A stretch of DNA of 64,000 nucleotides from Mactra quadrangularis (Eukaryota > Mollusca > Bivalvia > Venerida > Mactridae). Positions 35,001 to 46,162 of the stretch are shown piece after piece. The notes under the pieces are model-generated. The model was given only the letters and a program-made list of their open reading frames with translations. It was not told where the DNA came from and did no database searches. The DNA is taken from the NCBI GenBank assembly GCA_025267735.1, contig CM046304.1, positions 27,469,381 to 27,533,380 of the forward strand, read 5' to 3'. Within the stretch, counting starts at the first letter, position 1. Each line of letters opens with the position of its first letter. The position numbers and the translations under genes were made by a program.

Positions 35001-38000
35001 TCTAAGTTTCATGCTTACGCACGTTCAGCGACTTTACAGCTATTACCCCTGGTCATCGGGCTACTGGTATCTATCAATCTCCCTCGGGAGTTTTTTTACT
35101 CCGCTTATTAGTGCAGCCGACAAATTGGTGCAACGGAATTATACCACCCTCGCAGGTACCCATTTATACCTGGGTGAAGTGAAGCACTCGCAGGTCTATT
35201 TCTTGCTCAAGGAAATAAGCAGTGCCCCTATTGGGATTCGAACCCAGGACCTCTCGGTTCCTAACCGCATCCTACCACTGGACTACTGCTCATACAAATT
35301 GTACGTATTCGTTATTCCTCAACGAGACAAATATTTAAATAATTCTCAATATTTGTAAGCTTAATTTTCATCTACACAAATATTTTAATAATTATCAATA
35401 CTTGTAATATTTATTTCCATCTGAACAATTGAACCTGCTACTATTACTTCTTGCCTGTTTAGACGATTAATATAGAAAACAACCATTACCTTGGTGTTTG
35501 CAATATTAATATTTGTATTATTGTATAGAATTAAGATTAATGTTATATAATAACACTAAAACGCCTTGTTATACCAGTTATTACCATATATGGAAATATT
35601 GACACAAACATACATCTATTAAGATCATACACAAAGATGTGTGGCTCTTATGAAAAGATGTTGGAAAGTTGCAAACATTTTATTTAAAAATAGTCATAAT
35701 AAAAGATCGAGTGGCAATCAGACGAGGAAGATTCTTAGAAATGCAATTTTAATTACTTGTACATTGTTTGATACAAAGAGGAATTATTATCATAAACAAA
35801 ATATTTAAAACATGTTAACATTTTTCCGAGATATGAATGGCATATGAATATTTATTTTATTATTATTATCAGATAAATTTTAAAAATACTAATGACTGCA
35901 TTATTAGTCTGCATACATGACTACTGGAATACGTCACATTGTTCGACATTAGTGGTATAGAACAGTCTATGACAGGCTTAAGAATTACAATAGGAAGTAT
36001 AGTTTGCCGGAAGTTTGCTTAAACTGTGAGCACACAAACTCCCCACAGCGGTTACATCACGCATTGAAACTTTAAACATTCTATCAATAATCGGAACTAA
36101 CCTCTGCAGGGAATTTGGTAAGCACAATGTATGAATAGTTTTTAATATGCAAAAAATTCACCATTTTGTTGTTGTTGGGTTTTATGCCGTAGCAACACAT
36201 AGTACATGTCATATTACCACAGTTAGTGAACCAATCGTTCCTGGAAAGGCTAAATCTCTGAATTTGGCTGTTAACAAGTTACTAGGCACATACTTCACTC
36301 AGAGACTGACAACTGTATGATATAATTTAAAATCAGTGGTAGGAGGAAGGGAAAATGGTGTAGAAATTATTTCATGAACCAACTCCACGGAAGTAGCCCG
36401 CCTTGGAAAAGTAGACTAGTGTTCACACTTATTTATGTTCAATCTATGGAAATCATTTATTAAGATTTAATTAAAACGTATTTATCAACTGCTGTTTATC
36501 AGCAAATTTAAAATTAAAATCAAACAAAGCTGTCCTACTTTGTATCTAAGACGATCATGTGACATCATGTGACTGGCTCCAAAATGGCTACTTCACTCAT
36601 TTCCGCCTCTACATTGGCAATGGCAAAAAAATTCGACGAAGTTGCGTGACACATGTGGTATTGAAAGTTTGAGCATGTGTGTCGATCGTGTTAGCAAAAG
36701 CTGCGTCAGTGAACGAATGACTTTCATAATGGCGTGAATTGTTCTTTGTGTGTTTTGTCAATTTCAGTGCATTTAGTACATGTACATAAATGTTAAATTT
36801 AACAATCAAGGAACATATGTTGTACAACATGTTTGCTTTTATATTTAAATGTGCATTATTATCTATGTGTTTGCTATGTGAATATCTAAGTATGTTTTTT
36901 GTAATAATGTAATGCCATTATTAAATGTCTCGTACATTTGTGTTTGACAAATTGCTTGTTAGCAAAGTTCAAACAGTGTTGTTATATGTTTGAAATTTGA
37001 AATAAAGCTATCTATACATTTTTGTTCTAGATTGTAGCACTGGGTGCATTGAATTGCTTAATTTTATGCCTACTTTTACGTAAGATAAATATTAGTTTTG
37101 AAAAAACATTGTAACATTTTAATAGGGAATGGTAGAGAGAGTGTTTGTTTGCGCTAGAAAAATATTGCTGTATAAACATGGGTAACAGTCTTGTTAACAG
37201 CAGGCAAAGCATCAATTATATTGTTACTTGAAAAAAATCAATTCTGCAACAAACTTGTAAATATATGTATGAATGGTGTTAATATGCGTAGACCGGTATA
37301 TTTTATTATTGTCATGTATTTGTTACTTTAGGTTCTTTTGTGATTTTTTTGTGTGATTTTGGGGTGTTTTTTATGGGGGGGGGGGGGGTAATCAAGCTCC
37401 ACGAAGATGACTTATTAGCAAAATGATATCCGAAGATGTGTCTCTTCATCTCTTGAAGAACGAACTTTTGTCAAACCTGGGTCAGATCATGAAACAAATT
37501 CCCTTCAGCATCCATACTTACTTCGTTGATTCAGTGTTGTTAAATGTAGTTTGGAAAATGTGATTTGCCTCCCTTCGGGATGATTATACAGTAAAATAAA
37601 GTAAATTTAGATAATTTTTAACGAAGCATCATTTCAGTGACAGTGACTGACTGCTTGTCTTGTCATTTAAATGTATATGGCTCATGAAAAAGGTTTGACT
37701 GTAAAGGTACACAACTTCAAATGTCGTGCGACATTTTTTTGTACTAATTGTAACAAGGAATCGATAGTTTTCAATATGAGGTGTTTATATATAACCATAG
37801 TAACTGAGAAACAGATCTTTGAATAAAAATAGATCTTATTCATTAAGGATCGGCGATCATTAAGTAAGAACATAGATTTACGATATACAGAAGGTAAGAT
37901 GTTTGGTTGTCTTAGAAATCCAAAGAAATATAATTGTGTATAATATAAAACATATATAGAGAGAGCAGAACCAGTACATTTATTGAAGCCTTAATCTATA

Positions 38001-38801
38001 ACGGAAGGATTATGTCACATAACATTTCAAACATTTCATGTATAAATATTTATCGTAAAAGTGCGATTTAAAGTATGTTTTCATACATGTATACATGTTC
38101 AGCCGAATTAACTATTTTTGTACGATAACCCCTAATCATTGAAATCTCCACCAGGTAGATGACCCACACAGTGCCCGTTTACTTCTTGGTGGAATGTAAC
38201 AAATGTGAGCTAAGTTCTGCTTAAGTAAATCAGCAGTGTCCCTAAAAGGGTTCTAACCTGGGATCTCTCGATCCTTAAAAACGCGTCCTACCACTGGACT
38301 AATGCTCCTTTTATTAGTCTCACATTCTAATGAACCACAGGGTAAAGGTATTCTGTATTTTTTGTCTTTGCGATTGGATTGACAAAGTTGATCGCATAAA
38401 AAATATAAGAAAAAACGCATCAATCCACAGAAATTTAGCTATATGTATAATGAAAAAGAATATACTACATGTTTTAAATGTTGGTATTGTAAAGTCTGCT
38501 TTCATGGCTTTGTTCATGAACAAAACACTCTTGGCCAAGCAGCGCATTGACAAAATTTAAATGAAATGGAAACAGCAACAATGATTATACGAACAATAGT
38601 TACATTATGTTCTTGACTTGAGTATGAAATAAGTTTTGGCCTGACAATGAATTTCGCGAGCATTCGAGAATCCGGATTATAAGTAAAAATATACAATCCA
38701 ATAAAATATCGTTCGTAATATATCGTAATTGTCTTACCTATAAGAAACGTGGTCCATGTTTGTGAGATAAATCTGTCTCTAGTTTTCCAACCTCGCTTCA
38801 T
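28179..38801 (-). CDS. IgGFc-binding-type membrane protein, five exons, 559 residues
   Basis: Five exons joined at consensus GT-AG sites with four phase-1 introns give an uninterrupted 1680-base coding sequence. Residues 1-36 form a signal peptide with core FLIGVVIIVCLL and a likely cut after VYS. Residues about 42-270 match the IgGFc-binding N-terminal type domain (GTRFVF, SSDEVSVYI, SSRPISVFVG and VMEQLVPTSSWG). Residues 456-487 hold two Asp/Asn loops (GDGIDNDCDNKIDEE and DDDNDGLIDED) of the metal-binding kind seen in thrombospondin-3/MopE-like proteins. Residues 518-543 are a membrane helix, with a basic 16-residue tail. It is probably a cell-surface protein with the N-terminus outside; many N-glycosylation sequons are present. 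Ligand and role are unknown; antibody binding must not be assumed in an invertebrate. The C-terminus may change if the last exon is spliced at 28187 or 28211. Confidence 0.82.
29187..29402 (-). repeat. tRNA-derived SINE, family C, in intron 4
   Basis: Tail phrase ACATGTTCAGCCGACTTTAC on the left, then TTTCTTGCTCAAGCAATG and a tRNA-like head on the right (CTCGATCCCTAAGCGCTTGT on the plus strand). It lies in the same orientation as the host gene. Confidence 0.82.
30017..30490 (-). CDS. Exon 4: second half of the IgGFc-binding-type domain
   Basis: Acceptor CTATTTTCAG before 30490, donor GTTAGT after 30017, phase 1 at both ends, 474 bases. It encodes residues 114-271. SSDEVSVYIHNNNDNC, then FPNDTHGTSYI, and the SSRPISVFVG ... 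VMEQLVPTSSWG segment are the most family-typical parts of the protein. Confidence 0.9.
30975..31034. repeat. 30-bp tandem duplication in intron 3
   Basis: Two adjacent copies of ATGAGTTGATGCATGCATAA followed by GTTACAACTT (last base differs at the second copy's edge). TGCATGCA within it is a palindrome. Confidence 0.88.
32040..32270 (-). CDS. Exon 3: start of the IgGFc-binding-type domain
   Basis: Acceptor TCTATTTTCATTATAG before 32270, donor G|GTGAGTATC after 32040, phase 1 at both ends, 231 bases. It encodes residues 37-113, beginning VQVPDTKGTRFVFSTPSC and including LLVVPQTTIAVNVTIVS, the usual opening of this domain. Confidence 0.85.
32823..32867 (-). CDS. Exon 2: signal peptide core (45 bases)
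   Basis: Acceptor TTTCGTTTCAG before 32867 and donor CAG|GTAATT after 32823 enclose 45 bases in phase 1. They encode VVIIVCLLNNTVYS, completing the hydrophobic core and cleavage region. It is too short to appear as an open frame and was found by matching splice phase to exon 3. Confidence 0.72.
33890..34160. repeat. CATGG-rich repeat with a duplication of about 120 bp, intron 1
   Basis: Short phrases such as GGCATGGTATGACA are repeated many times. A larger block (CCTGCCATACCGTGCCACGA to ATGACATAGCTAAAC and ATGACAGAACATG) occurs twice in tandem from about 33920 and 34040. The region is also rich in CATG palindromes. Confidence 0.85.
35005..35302 (-). repeat. tRNA-derived SINE, family C (best-preserved copy), intron 1
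   Basis: The minus strand has a head with AGTAGTCCAGTGGTAGGATG as A-box region and GGGTTCGAATCCC as B box, then a body with TTTCTTGCTCAAGGAAAT-like and CAGGTATAAATGGGTACCTG on the minus strand, and a tail with GTAAAGTCGCTGAACGTGCG. The 115-codon plus-strand frame here is a by-product of the SINE. Confidence 0.88.
36168..36420 (-). repeat. tRNA-derived SINE, family B (head missing), intron 1
   Basis: On the plus strand: GTTGTTGGGTTTTATGCCGT, AGCAACACATAGTACATG, TCAGTGGTAGGAGGAAGGG and CATGAACCAACTCCACGGAA, the reverse complement of family B. It degenerates before a recognisable head. Confidence 0.8.
37375..37388. repeat. Run of 14 G, intron 1
   Basis: An uninterrupted G14 tract follows TTTTTTATG. 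It is G-quadruplex-capable and a likely spot for sequencing-length error. Confidence 0.95.
38085..38312 (-). repeat. tRNA-derived SINE, family C, intron 1
   Basis: ACATGTTCAGCCGAATTAAC, TGTAACAAATGTGAGCTAAG and a head on the right with CGCGTCCTACCACTGGACTA (reverse of the A-box region). It is closest to the copy at 29187. Confidence 0.82.
38738..38801 (-). CDS. Exon 1: start codon and N-region of the signal peptide
   Basis: ATG at 38801 begins MKRGWKTRDRFISQTWTTF, then LI. The donor TAG|GTAAGA follows 38738 in phase 1. Joined to exon 2 this makes a basic N-region followed by FLIGVVIIVCLL, a normal signal peptide. Exon 1 is about 5.9 kb from exon 2; phase, donor quality and the completed signal peptide are the support. 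An acceptor-like TTTACTTACAG ending before 38845 could mark a 5'-UTR splice. Confidence 0.65.
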
Positions 38802-38879
38802 TTCTACATTGATTATTTACCAAACATACCCACCGACCATAAAATCTGTAAGTAAACAAACATATGCACTTTGTAGTCT

Positions 38880-38990
38880 TATATGTTGATGAACGTTCAT
38901 CGACTTTCGCAACTATTACCAGTGGTCATTGAGCTACCAGTATCAGTAGCACTGGGGAGTTTTCCACTTCTCTATATAGCCATGCCAATT
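38880..38990 (-). repeat. SINE family C fragment (tail half)
   Basis: GAACGTTCATCGACTTTCGC, AACTATTACCAGTGGTCATT and CACTGGGGAGTTTTCCAC match the left part of the 35005-35302 element. It lies just upstream of exon 1. Confidence 0.75.
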
Positions 38991-38994
38991 GGAA

Positions 38995-41900
38995 TTCTGT
39001 GCGTAAATTCAAAAATGACAAACATAGGTAGATATCTACCTATTCAGTAAAACACACAAACCGAAATCGAAAACACAAATACTTTTTACTTAAAAAACCA
39101 ATGCATTATATATACATTTTTTTCAATGGAATAACATCCTCATAATATGAAACAATGGTCTAAATTAATATAAAATGACTAGTGTTTTTACGTAAAATAT
39201 ATTATTGTATTAATGACGCGGTTATGATAAATGGCTTACGATAAATAACGTCGTGGCTGAATATGATTTTACTTGAATTAAATTGTCGTATCGAATCCCG
39301 GAACATCGGAATTATTTAAGAAAATTTTACCAATGATTTTTTTTATTGGGGACTCTAAAACCTACGCGTACGCGGACGCTTAACATAATTCGGATATGGC
39401 ATGGCCTTATGTGCAGATGACATATTGGTGCCATGGAAGTCCACCACTTGTCATTATACCTATCATCAAGACTGTTCATCTTTTTAAAGTTTTCAACTGA
39501 TTCTCAGAAAATTGATCATTCTCTGCGTGAACCTTTTCATTTTGAATAACAATGCATTGGCCGTACACATGATCGTATGGTTTTATGTCACCACCTTGTT
39601 TGTGGGACAAAATGCAACTCTAAACCTAAGTTTAGAAAAAGTAAACCACGGAAAGTTCTAGGGACATCAACGCCTCAATAGACAAGACGTTTGCCCCACA
39701 ATCATTGCTTTTTTTCTTTTAACACATTGTTCGTGGGACAAAATGTAACTCTAAGTCTTTGTAACAAATTGTTATAGATATAGTCATTGAAAGGTTCATC
39801 AATACTTTTATGGATATTTTCATTGATGTTCATTTTAGTAAGCATAATCAGGATATAAGACATTTAAAGTACGCATCCAATTTAATTATATCATCAATCA
39901 CAGTGCGTGTACAACACAAAGAAGCTAATCTACAATTAATTATTGTCAATAGTTCTGTTCACTGTCCAGAGGGCAACATTGTAAACTTTGTCAAGCATCA
40001 ATAAACTCCACTGTATATAGATATAAACTAATCCCCAGATAATTAAATACCAGTAAATACTTAATCTGGCCAATGTACTGATTAATATAATAATGTATTA
40101 ATTAATTTAGCCAATTTGCCGAGATGCGTTCAATTAAGGCATAGGATACAATCCGGTACGTGTGGTTGCGTACGCTGTATCGTGATTGGAAATTACCTTT
40201 AACGGTCTGTTAGGTGCTCCAATAAGCTACCGTTGGCGAACGGATCCCAACAAATTGAAGTTGAAAGTGGTGTAAATATGAAATCAGTAAAATCATTGTT
40301 TGCTACCAATGTTAGCAACTGTTGCCCAACCGAGAGAAGTTACTGAACGCAGTTAATATTCCCATCGTATCTAATAGAGAAATCTACGCCTGTCATATAT
40401 AAATTATGATCGTATATTAATTCTATGATTAGTTAATTATAAATGTTAGAGAATTACAGGAAACACTAGATTATGACCACGAGGCTTACTATAATAATGT
40501 ATTTGACATGAAGAGTAATTATAAATAATCATATCATATGATGAAGAGTCCTCTATACCATAGTGGTCAGTCAATACCACTGAGATAATTGTCCACAGTA
40601 TAACGGTCTGGAGAGGTCGATGTTATATATGAACTTCTTCAAGACGTGGTCATCATTCCAAGTATAGGATAGTGGTGACTCTTTTTTATCATGGATAGAC
40701 AGACCAAGTAGATAATTGGCATATAAACATGTACCAGTAAATGTTCACAGGATAGTATACGATAAAATCATAGCACTTTCATTTCTGAATTTCAAACTCT
40801 TCAAGTCAAAAGATCTAAGCTTAAATGGCGTTTTAAACCCACTAGCTGTTCAAAAAAGTCCATTAGCTATTAAAATAATAACTTTAGAAAGCGGTAATAA
40901 TGGAACGAATATTGAAAATAGTCAATGTAGTGGAATTCACGAGGGACAAGTCTTAAACTCGAACTCGCAGATTGACTGATACTGGTTACGCCCCTCGGCT
41001 GATTTCTGGATACAGACAATATTTTCTCTGAATTTGCAGTGTGACAGAGTATTGACAATTAATGAAGATATGCTCGAGTTTTTTAATGATATGACATTTT
41101 GTCCATCTATTTAAAATACTATACTAGGCTAGACAAGAAATATAGAATACATGTTATTTCAGTAAATGAAATATGATGTCATTTCCGCCGTTTTTCGTAA
41201 AACGAAAAACATATTTTTTGTGTCTTTGATTCGACACGAGATGAACCGGATGTCAAATTGATACAAATGAAAGCACGAAATGGAGTTATTATCTTGAGTA
41301 AGTAATACCAAAGCTCATTTAGAAAATAACATCTAATTTTTTCTTAAATGGGAAACTCCATTTAGCCATTCCCCTTTTCCTTTTTACAATCTTACCTGAC
41401 GTTTAGAATTTTTCTACAAAGAATATATTTTTACATACGGGAGCGGCTGGCACTGCAGCTACCAGATTGGTTCCGAGAAATATCAAAGCGCAAAATGTGT
41501 TTGCTTACAAAGTCAGGAATTTTAAAAGAATTATGATATTTCCTTTATTTTATTTCAAAGGGAACTTTGTCGGTCGCCTGTTTTAAACCTTGGGTCACTA
41601 AATGGTACTAAGTATGACCCTTTATCTTGTTACCAGGAGTCAAATGTCATTTCTTTTGAATCAAGAAAAGAAATAAATATCCCAATCCTGTAAGAGTTTC
41701 ACTCTTTCATTATTTATTGAAAACTTGGACATTACATAACATAACATATTATCCAAAGAAGTTTCTTTGCTCTAGAATGTTCGTGCGGTTAATTTTTTCC
41801 GTCACTAGCTCGAAGCAACCTTGAAATGATTCTTTGCTGATCATGTGATCAAAAACAGTCAGCTGAAGGAGGTGACGATATGTCATCGAAAATTTCAAGG

Positions 41901-42290
41901 TAAATAAGCTTCGCTCTAATAGATGAAAATTATCTCCCCAAGTAATTCCTTTGAACTTTGTTATAACCATTAGTCTGCCGTCTAAAATAACATGCAGAAA
42001 GAAAACAATGTCATTGGCTTGTTTACACCTGGTCACGCGACGTGACAACAGCAACAACAAAACATGAGTGTCCCGTCTGCCAGATTTAATTTAATTAAAC
42101 TTCATTTGAAATTAACAGACTATGTTTTCTGCTAATTAATAAAAAGATTCACCGCACGAAACAGATACCAAATAATGAAATAAAACAATTGGTAGAACGA
42201 CTGACTATCAGCATGGTCAGAAACAGAATCAGTAGTCACGTGATCTACAATAACAAATAATAAAGTAAACACAGAAACTCAACGATTTTT
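38995..42290. other. AT-rich intergenic DNA
   Basis: No gene or clear repeat is recognised. A tRNA-like trace (GTGGCTGAATATG, then GTATCGAATCCCGG at 39250-39310) may be an old SINE head. A 103-codon minus-strand frame at 41749-42060 is the most protein-like open frame here but has no recognisable motif. Confidence 0.35.
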
Positions 42291-42297
42291 CAAGAAA

Positions 42298-42588
42298 ATT
42301 TATTTTGTTGGGTTTATCGCCGTAGCAACACATTGCATAGGTTATATAACGGAGTCCAGCGGACATAACCTAGCTTTCCTGGACCCTTGTCTATAACCAG
42401 TACTCACCTTCCCTATCATAAAGCAGGAAACTTCACCATGTTACTTATTACTGGAGGAAAATTGACATTATTGTCAAATTTTCATGGAAGGGTATAAACT
42501 CCCCGGGTGGAATTCGAATCCGTTCCCCCTTTGGGTCACTAGATTTGAAATCCAGGCGCGCTACCAACTGCGCTACTAACCCGGATTT
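42298..42588 (-). repeat. tRNA-derived SINE, family A (full length)
   Basis: It starts on the plus strand with TTTTGTTGGGTTTATCGCCG, the complement of the tail, and ends with GCGCTACCAACTGCGCTACT, the complement of the A-box region. The A box (TAGCGCAGTTGG) is intact; the B box (GGATTCGAATTCC) is slightly changed. Confidence 0.88.
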
Positions 42589-43121
42589 TTTTCAGACAAC
42601 TCATTGAATATCACCGAAAGAGCATGAAAACAATCATTTTTCTTCCCCTGAACAATTCCAATCGATCCAGTGGTGAGTCTTGCTCGTTAGCTCTAAATCT
42701 TTCACACTAAAACCAAGTCGAGCAGTATACTGTGTCATGTGCAAAAATAATTTATGCGGGGGATTCGGAGTAACAGTTACAAATCACAAGGTATAGTGGT
42801 CATTTTCGAAGAAAGAAATGTACAGTAACTGTATGCATTCGTTAAATCTTTTTGACGTACTGCTGTGATAATTTGACTAAAACGAGATCACGTAACTATA
42901 ATATATCCCGGTCAAATCAGTTGAGTACTGAATATTTACTGAATCGGGGATATTAGTCAGTTATCTTCCTTGACAAAGTCTAAAGCGATCCAATTGGCAA
43001 GCAGGTCCTATTAGTTTGATTCCTCGGACTTTATCATTGAAGTCTTGATTTTACGTCTTGAATGCTTTGTTTGTCAATTGAAAGGTCCCTATGTTAAGAC
43101 TATTTTGCGATAAAGGCTATT

Positions 43122-43587
43122 TCACCTTTTCACAAAAATTCTTACGAAAAAAAGTCATAGTAATGCCACAACAAGTTGATCATGTGTTCTACGGATTTTT
43201 TTTGGGGGGGGAAATGGGGCGAGCGAGCGAAGAAATTAAAAAAAATCTTAATCTAGTTGCTTTATATAGCGGTTTGACCAAACTTTTATGAGCGAGCAAG
43301 GAAATAAATATATTTTTGTCAAAATTAAGGCGCGAGCGAATCCATAGAACATATGATCAACTTGTTATGACCTAAGTCGATTTCATATAGTTTGCAGTTT
43401 AAAGTCAAATTATATCAATAATAAAAATAACTATGATAATTTTTTGATATGCAAAAGGTATACAATATTATACACAACTCTATAGTATTTGGAACTGATA
43501 AGCCAAAAAACCACCGTATTATTAATGCTTCTTGCTTTTGACTTACGATGATTTTTTTCGTAAGATTTTTGTAAAAAAAAAGCACCA
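43122..43587. mobile_element. MITE family 1 copy split by a MITE family 2 insertion
   Basis: The outer ends (CACAAAAATTCTTACGAAAA and CTTGCTTTTGACTTACGATG, then TTTTTTTCGTAAGATTTTTG) match the intact family 1 element at 10338-10571. The match breaks inside the left arm at about 43160 and resumes at about 43372 (CTAAGTCGATTTCATA), on either side of the family 2 element. Confidence 0.85.
43166..43371. mobile_element. MITE family 2, nested copy
   Basis: Inverted ends CCACAACAAGTTGATCATGT and (complement of the right end) TCATAACAAGTTGATCATAT extend about 33 bases. Inside are GCGAGCGAGCGAAG, a TATATAGCGGTTTGACCAAA segment and GGCGCGAGCGAA. The other copy, at 50755-50972, is in the opposite orientation. 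Confidence 0.88.
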
Positions 43588-43599
43588 CATATTTTGATG

Positions 43600-44620
43600 A
43601 TCTTAATTTAGGAACCTACCTGTATTGTAATGAGACTAGTTATCAATGTTACATTAAAAACAATGTCGATATATATTAAATTTTGTTAATATGAAACCTA
43701 TAGAGACGGTGTATGGTTCTTTTTACCACAATACTTGCTAGCTAGCTGTCTACATAAACATTTTGTCACCAGCTTTTTTTCATTTATAACTATAATTTGT
43801 ATCTATGGCAACCGACTTGTTAATTGACATTATCAAACATTATAAGATGTATTGTACACAAATAATTTGCCCTGATTTTAAATTAAGTGAGAGTTTATAG
43901 AAATCCGAGTATATGGCAGTATGCTAGCGTACGTCAATATCCAGGAATTTTCGCATTGGGATTAGAGTTTTCAAGGAAAAAATATTAAACTCAAGTGATA
44001 AAAAAATCCAACTGAGAATCAGGTTGTTAAAAGATTTCATTGCAACTCCAATCGTAAATTGTAAGATAAAAACATAAAGGGAATTCAAACTAAAGGAAAA
44101 CATAAAATCTCCATAGATACAATAATATAAACAATGATAAAACGCGAAACTACGAAAGTTTGACGTAAAACTATTAATTACAATGACCATTGACCTTTAC
44201 TGTTGGAACCACCCTGAAAATTCATCGATGAAGTAAATAATCTACAAATGCATATTCTCGACTTAACCAAAGTTATTTCTCTGATCAGTTTGTAAACAAG
44301 ATTCCATCTGCTACGTTAACACAGCTTCCTTCATCGAGGAAAGTGTGTGACCTAACCACTGAACAACTTGTTTGTAACCACACAAGTAAGTATCAGGGTC
44401 ATACAGACACCAACAATAAGATTAATGATAAAATTAATAACCTTGATCGATCACTTAGTTCGTTTATAATATTTCATAGTTATTTCTGTGATCAGTACAG
44501 CCATACCGACAAAACATAAGTTTTAAATGTGTTAAAATGCAAATGCCCACAATGGCTATCGAAACAACTATTCCTCAAGTCTACACCCTACCTAATCGGC
44601 TTCCAAATCTTAACCACCCT
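43600..44620. other. AT-rich intergenic DNA
   Basis: Nothing is recognised before the hairpin at 44628. Confidence 0.4.
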
Positions 44621-44627
44621 GTGGATG

Positions 44628-44713
44628 CACAGGCGGCCAGCACGGTCCCTAAATCAAAAACACTTTATATACATATAGTGCTTTTGATACGGGACCGTGC
44701 CAGTCGCCTGTGT
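44628..44713. other. Long hairpin of 86 bases (pre-miRNA-like or tiny MITE)
   Basis: The left arm CACAGGCGGCCAGCACGGTC and the right arm GACCGTGCCAGTCGCCTGTG pair with few mismatches. Pairing continues through CCCTAAATCAAAAACACT and AGTGCTTTTGATACGGG to an AT-rich loop of about 12 bases. Length and near-complete pairing are within the range of animal microRNA precursors, but short palindromic transposons look the same. Confidence 0.5.
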
Positions 44714-44889
44714 GTGGATGTAAATATATACTTAAAACTTGTGCATGTGTGCATATTTCAACTCGTCAACTCACGATTCTTTATAAAGCATCATAAACAT
44801 CAAACAATTACCTTATTAGATGTACAAAATAGATATACCTCACATGAAGTCTCAATAGTTACTTTAATAATGTTTGAAAAAACATAAAA

Positions 44890-46045
44890 AGGGTATCTTA
44901 AAAAATCAATATAACTATAGAGAAATTACACTACTGAGTAGATTTAATAATATCTGGCTTTATAGTTATTATCACAGGTTATTATTACGCTTTCAACATG
45001 AGATAATGATTCATTATAATCAATTAATATCTATGGCAACCACTTTCCAAGTCTGTTGTTTATAACACGACTTAATTATGGTATTTTTCTAAGAAATTTC
45101 GTTTGAACTAACATTCTTGCGACAAAAATAATCGAACGTTCGTTTCATATACATGTAGTGTCTTTCAAACGTCCATGGATACAATCCTGTTTAAAGGTTA
45201 TACCAATTCACATTTAACCATGAAAAAGAAACACAAATTCATCTAGTTAAAACTTACCAACATGTAAAGTGAAAAAGATTTGATTTTAGTACAATTACTT
45301 GTAGTATGCTATGGGTTTCTCGAAATTTAATTTTTACAAAATCTTTAGGAGGGCACTGTATATGGTCACATTGGGTTTGAAGAATAAAAATATAAATATT
45401 ACAGGATGTTACAGGTTATTACAGGTTATTTGTATAAAACAATATCAGTCAGTCTTACGTTTTAAAACAGTATATACAGACATTCTGTGTTTTGATTACT
45501 ATGGTTTTGTGGTGAGTATTTTAAAGATAGAAAACCAAATCCGGGTTTATGTTTTGCATTTAAAACAAGCAAATATACCAGAGGAGAAGATGGTCGACAT
45601 CAGGTCACACCCTTTCATTATTTTCGAGAATTATGTCAGTTTTCTTTCTAATTAAGAGAAGTTGGATGTTTCCTCGTTTTAAGGTACGAGGGTACCAGTA
45701 AAAAAGCAGGCAATCATAATGATAGATTAATCAGTGCAAGTCAGGATGTGTCCAGATAAACTGGTTTGATCAGTTGACCTCAATAAGTGCGTGGAAACTT
45801 ATGCAGATCAACGACGAAAACAGAAAGAAATAAACAAAAATAAAAAGTTCATATTGCGTTCAATGGAAAACAAGACAATATTGTAATGATGGATTGAAGC
45901 CATTAACTTAATAAAATTCTCGTTTTCTAATCCATAAAATATCTCAATCTAGTTGTCCGTACTTAAATTAATGAACCGTATAAAACAAGTACTTCTGGGA
46001 TTACCAGACAATTGTTATTAATCAGGTGATGAGGAAAATATTTAC
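44890..46045. other. AT-rich intergenic DNA
   Basis: A short tandem phrase (ACAGGATGTTACAGGTTATT, then ACAGGTTATT) lies near 45402-45430. A 114-codon plus-strand frame at 45311-45655 spans it and is not protein-like. Confidence 0.4.
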
Positions 46046-46049
46046 TCGT

Positions 46050-46162
46050 TAAACATCGGGTATTTTCGTATCCTACGTAAAACATCGGGCATTTTCGTAT
46101 CCTTCGTAAAACATCGGGTAGTTTCGTATCCTACGTGAAACATCGGGCATTTTCGAATCCCA
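46050..46162 (+). repeat. 29-bp tandem repeat made from a SINE B-box region, four copies
   Basis: Units starting near 46050, 46078, 46107 and 46136 read AAACATCGGGYATTTTCGTA then TCCTACG. The last unit keeps TTTCGAATCCCAC, the SINE's B-box end, so the array appears to have grown from the head of the family A SINE that follows. Confidence 0.85.

Noticed and set aside
35011..35358. 115-codon plus-strand open frame with peptide SAPIGIRTQDLSVPNRILPL
   Set aside because: This is the typical translation of a SINE head read on the antisense strand; the DNA is a family C SINE.
41749..42060. 103-codon minus-strand open frame
   Set aside because: It looks mildly protein-like but has no domain, signal or splice context, and frames of this length are expected by chance in 64 kb.
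44537..44887. 116-codon plus-strand open frame
   Set aside because: It runs through the long hairpin at 44628-44713, so part of its length is palindromic DNA, and the rest has no protein-like motif.
45311..45655. 114-codon plus-strand open frame
   Set aside because: Lys/Ile/Tyr-rich composition as expected of AT-rich DNA, and it crosses a short tandem repeat.
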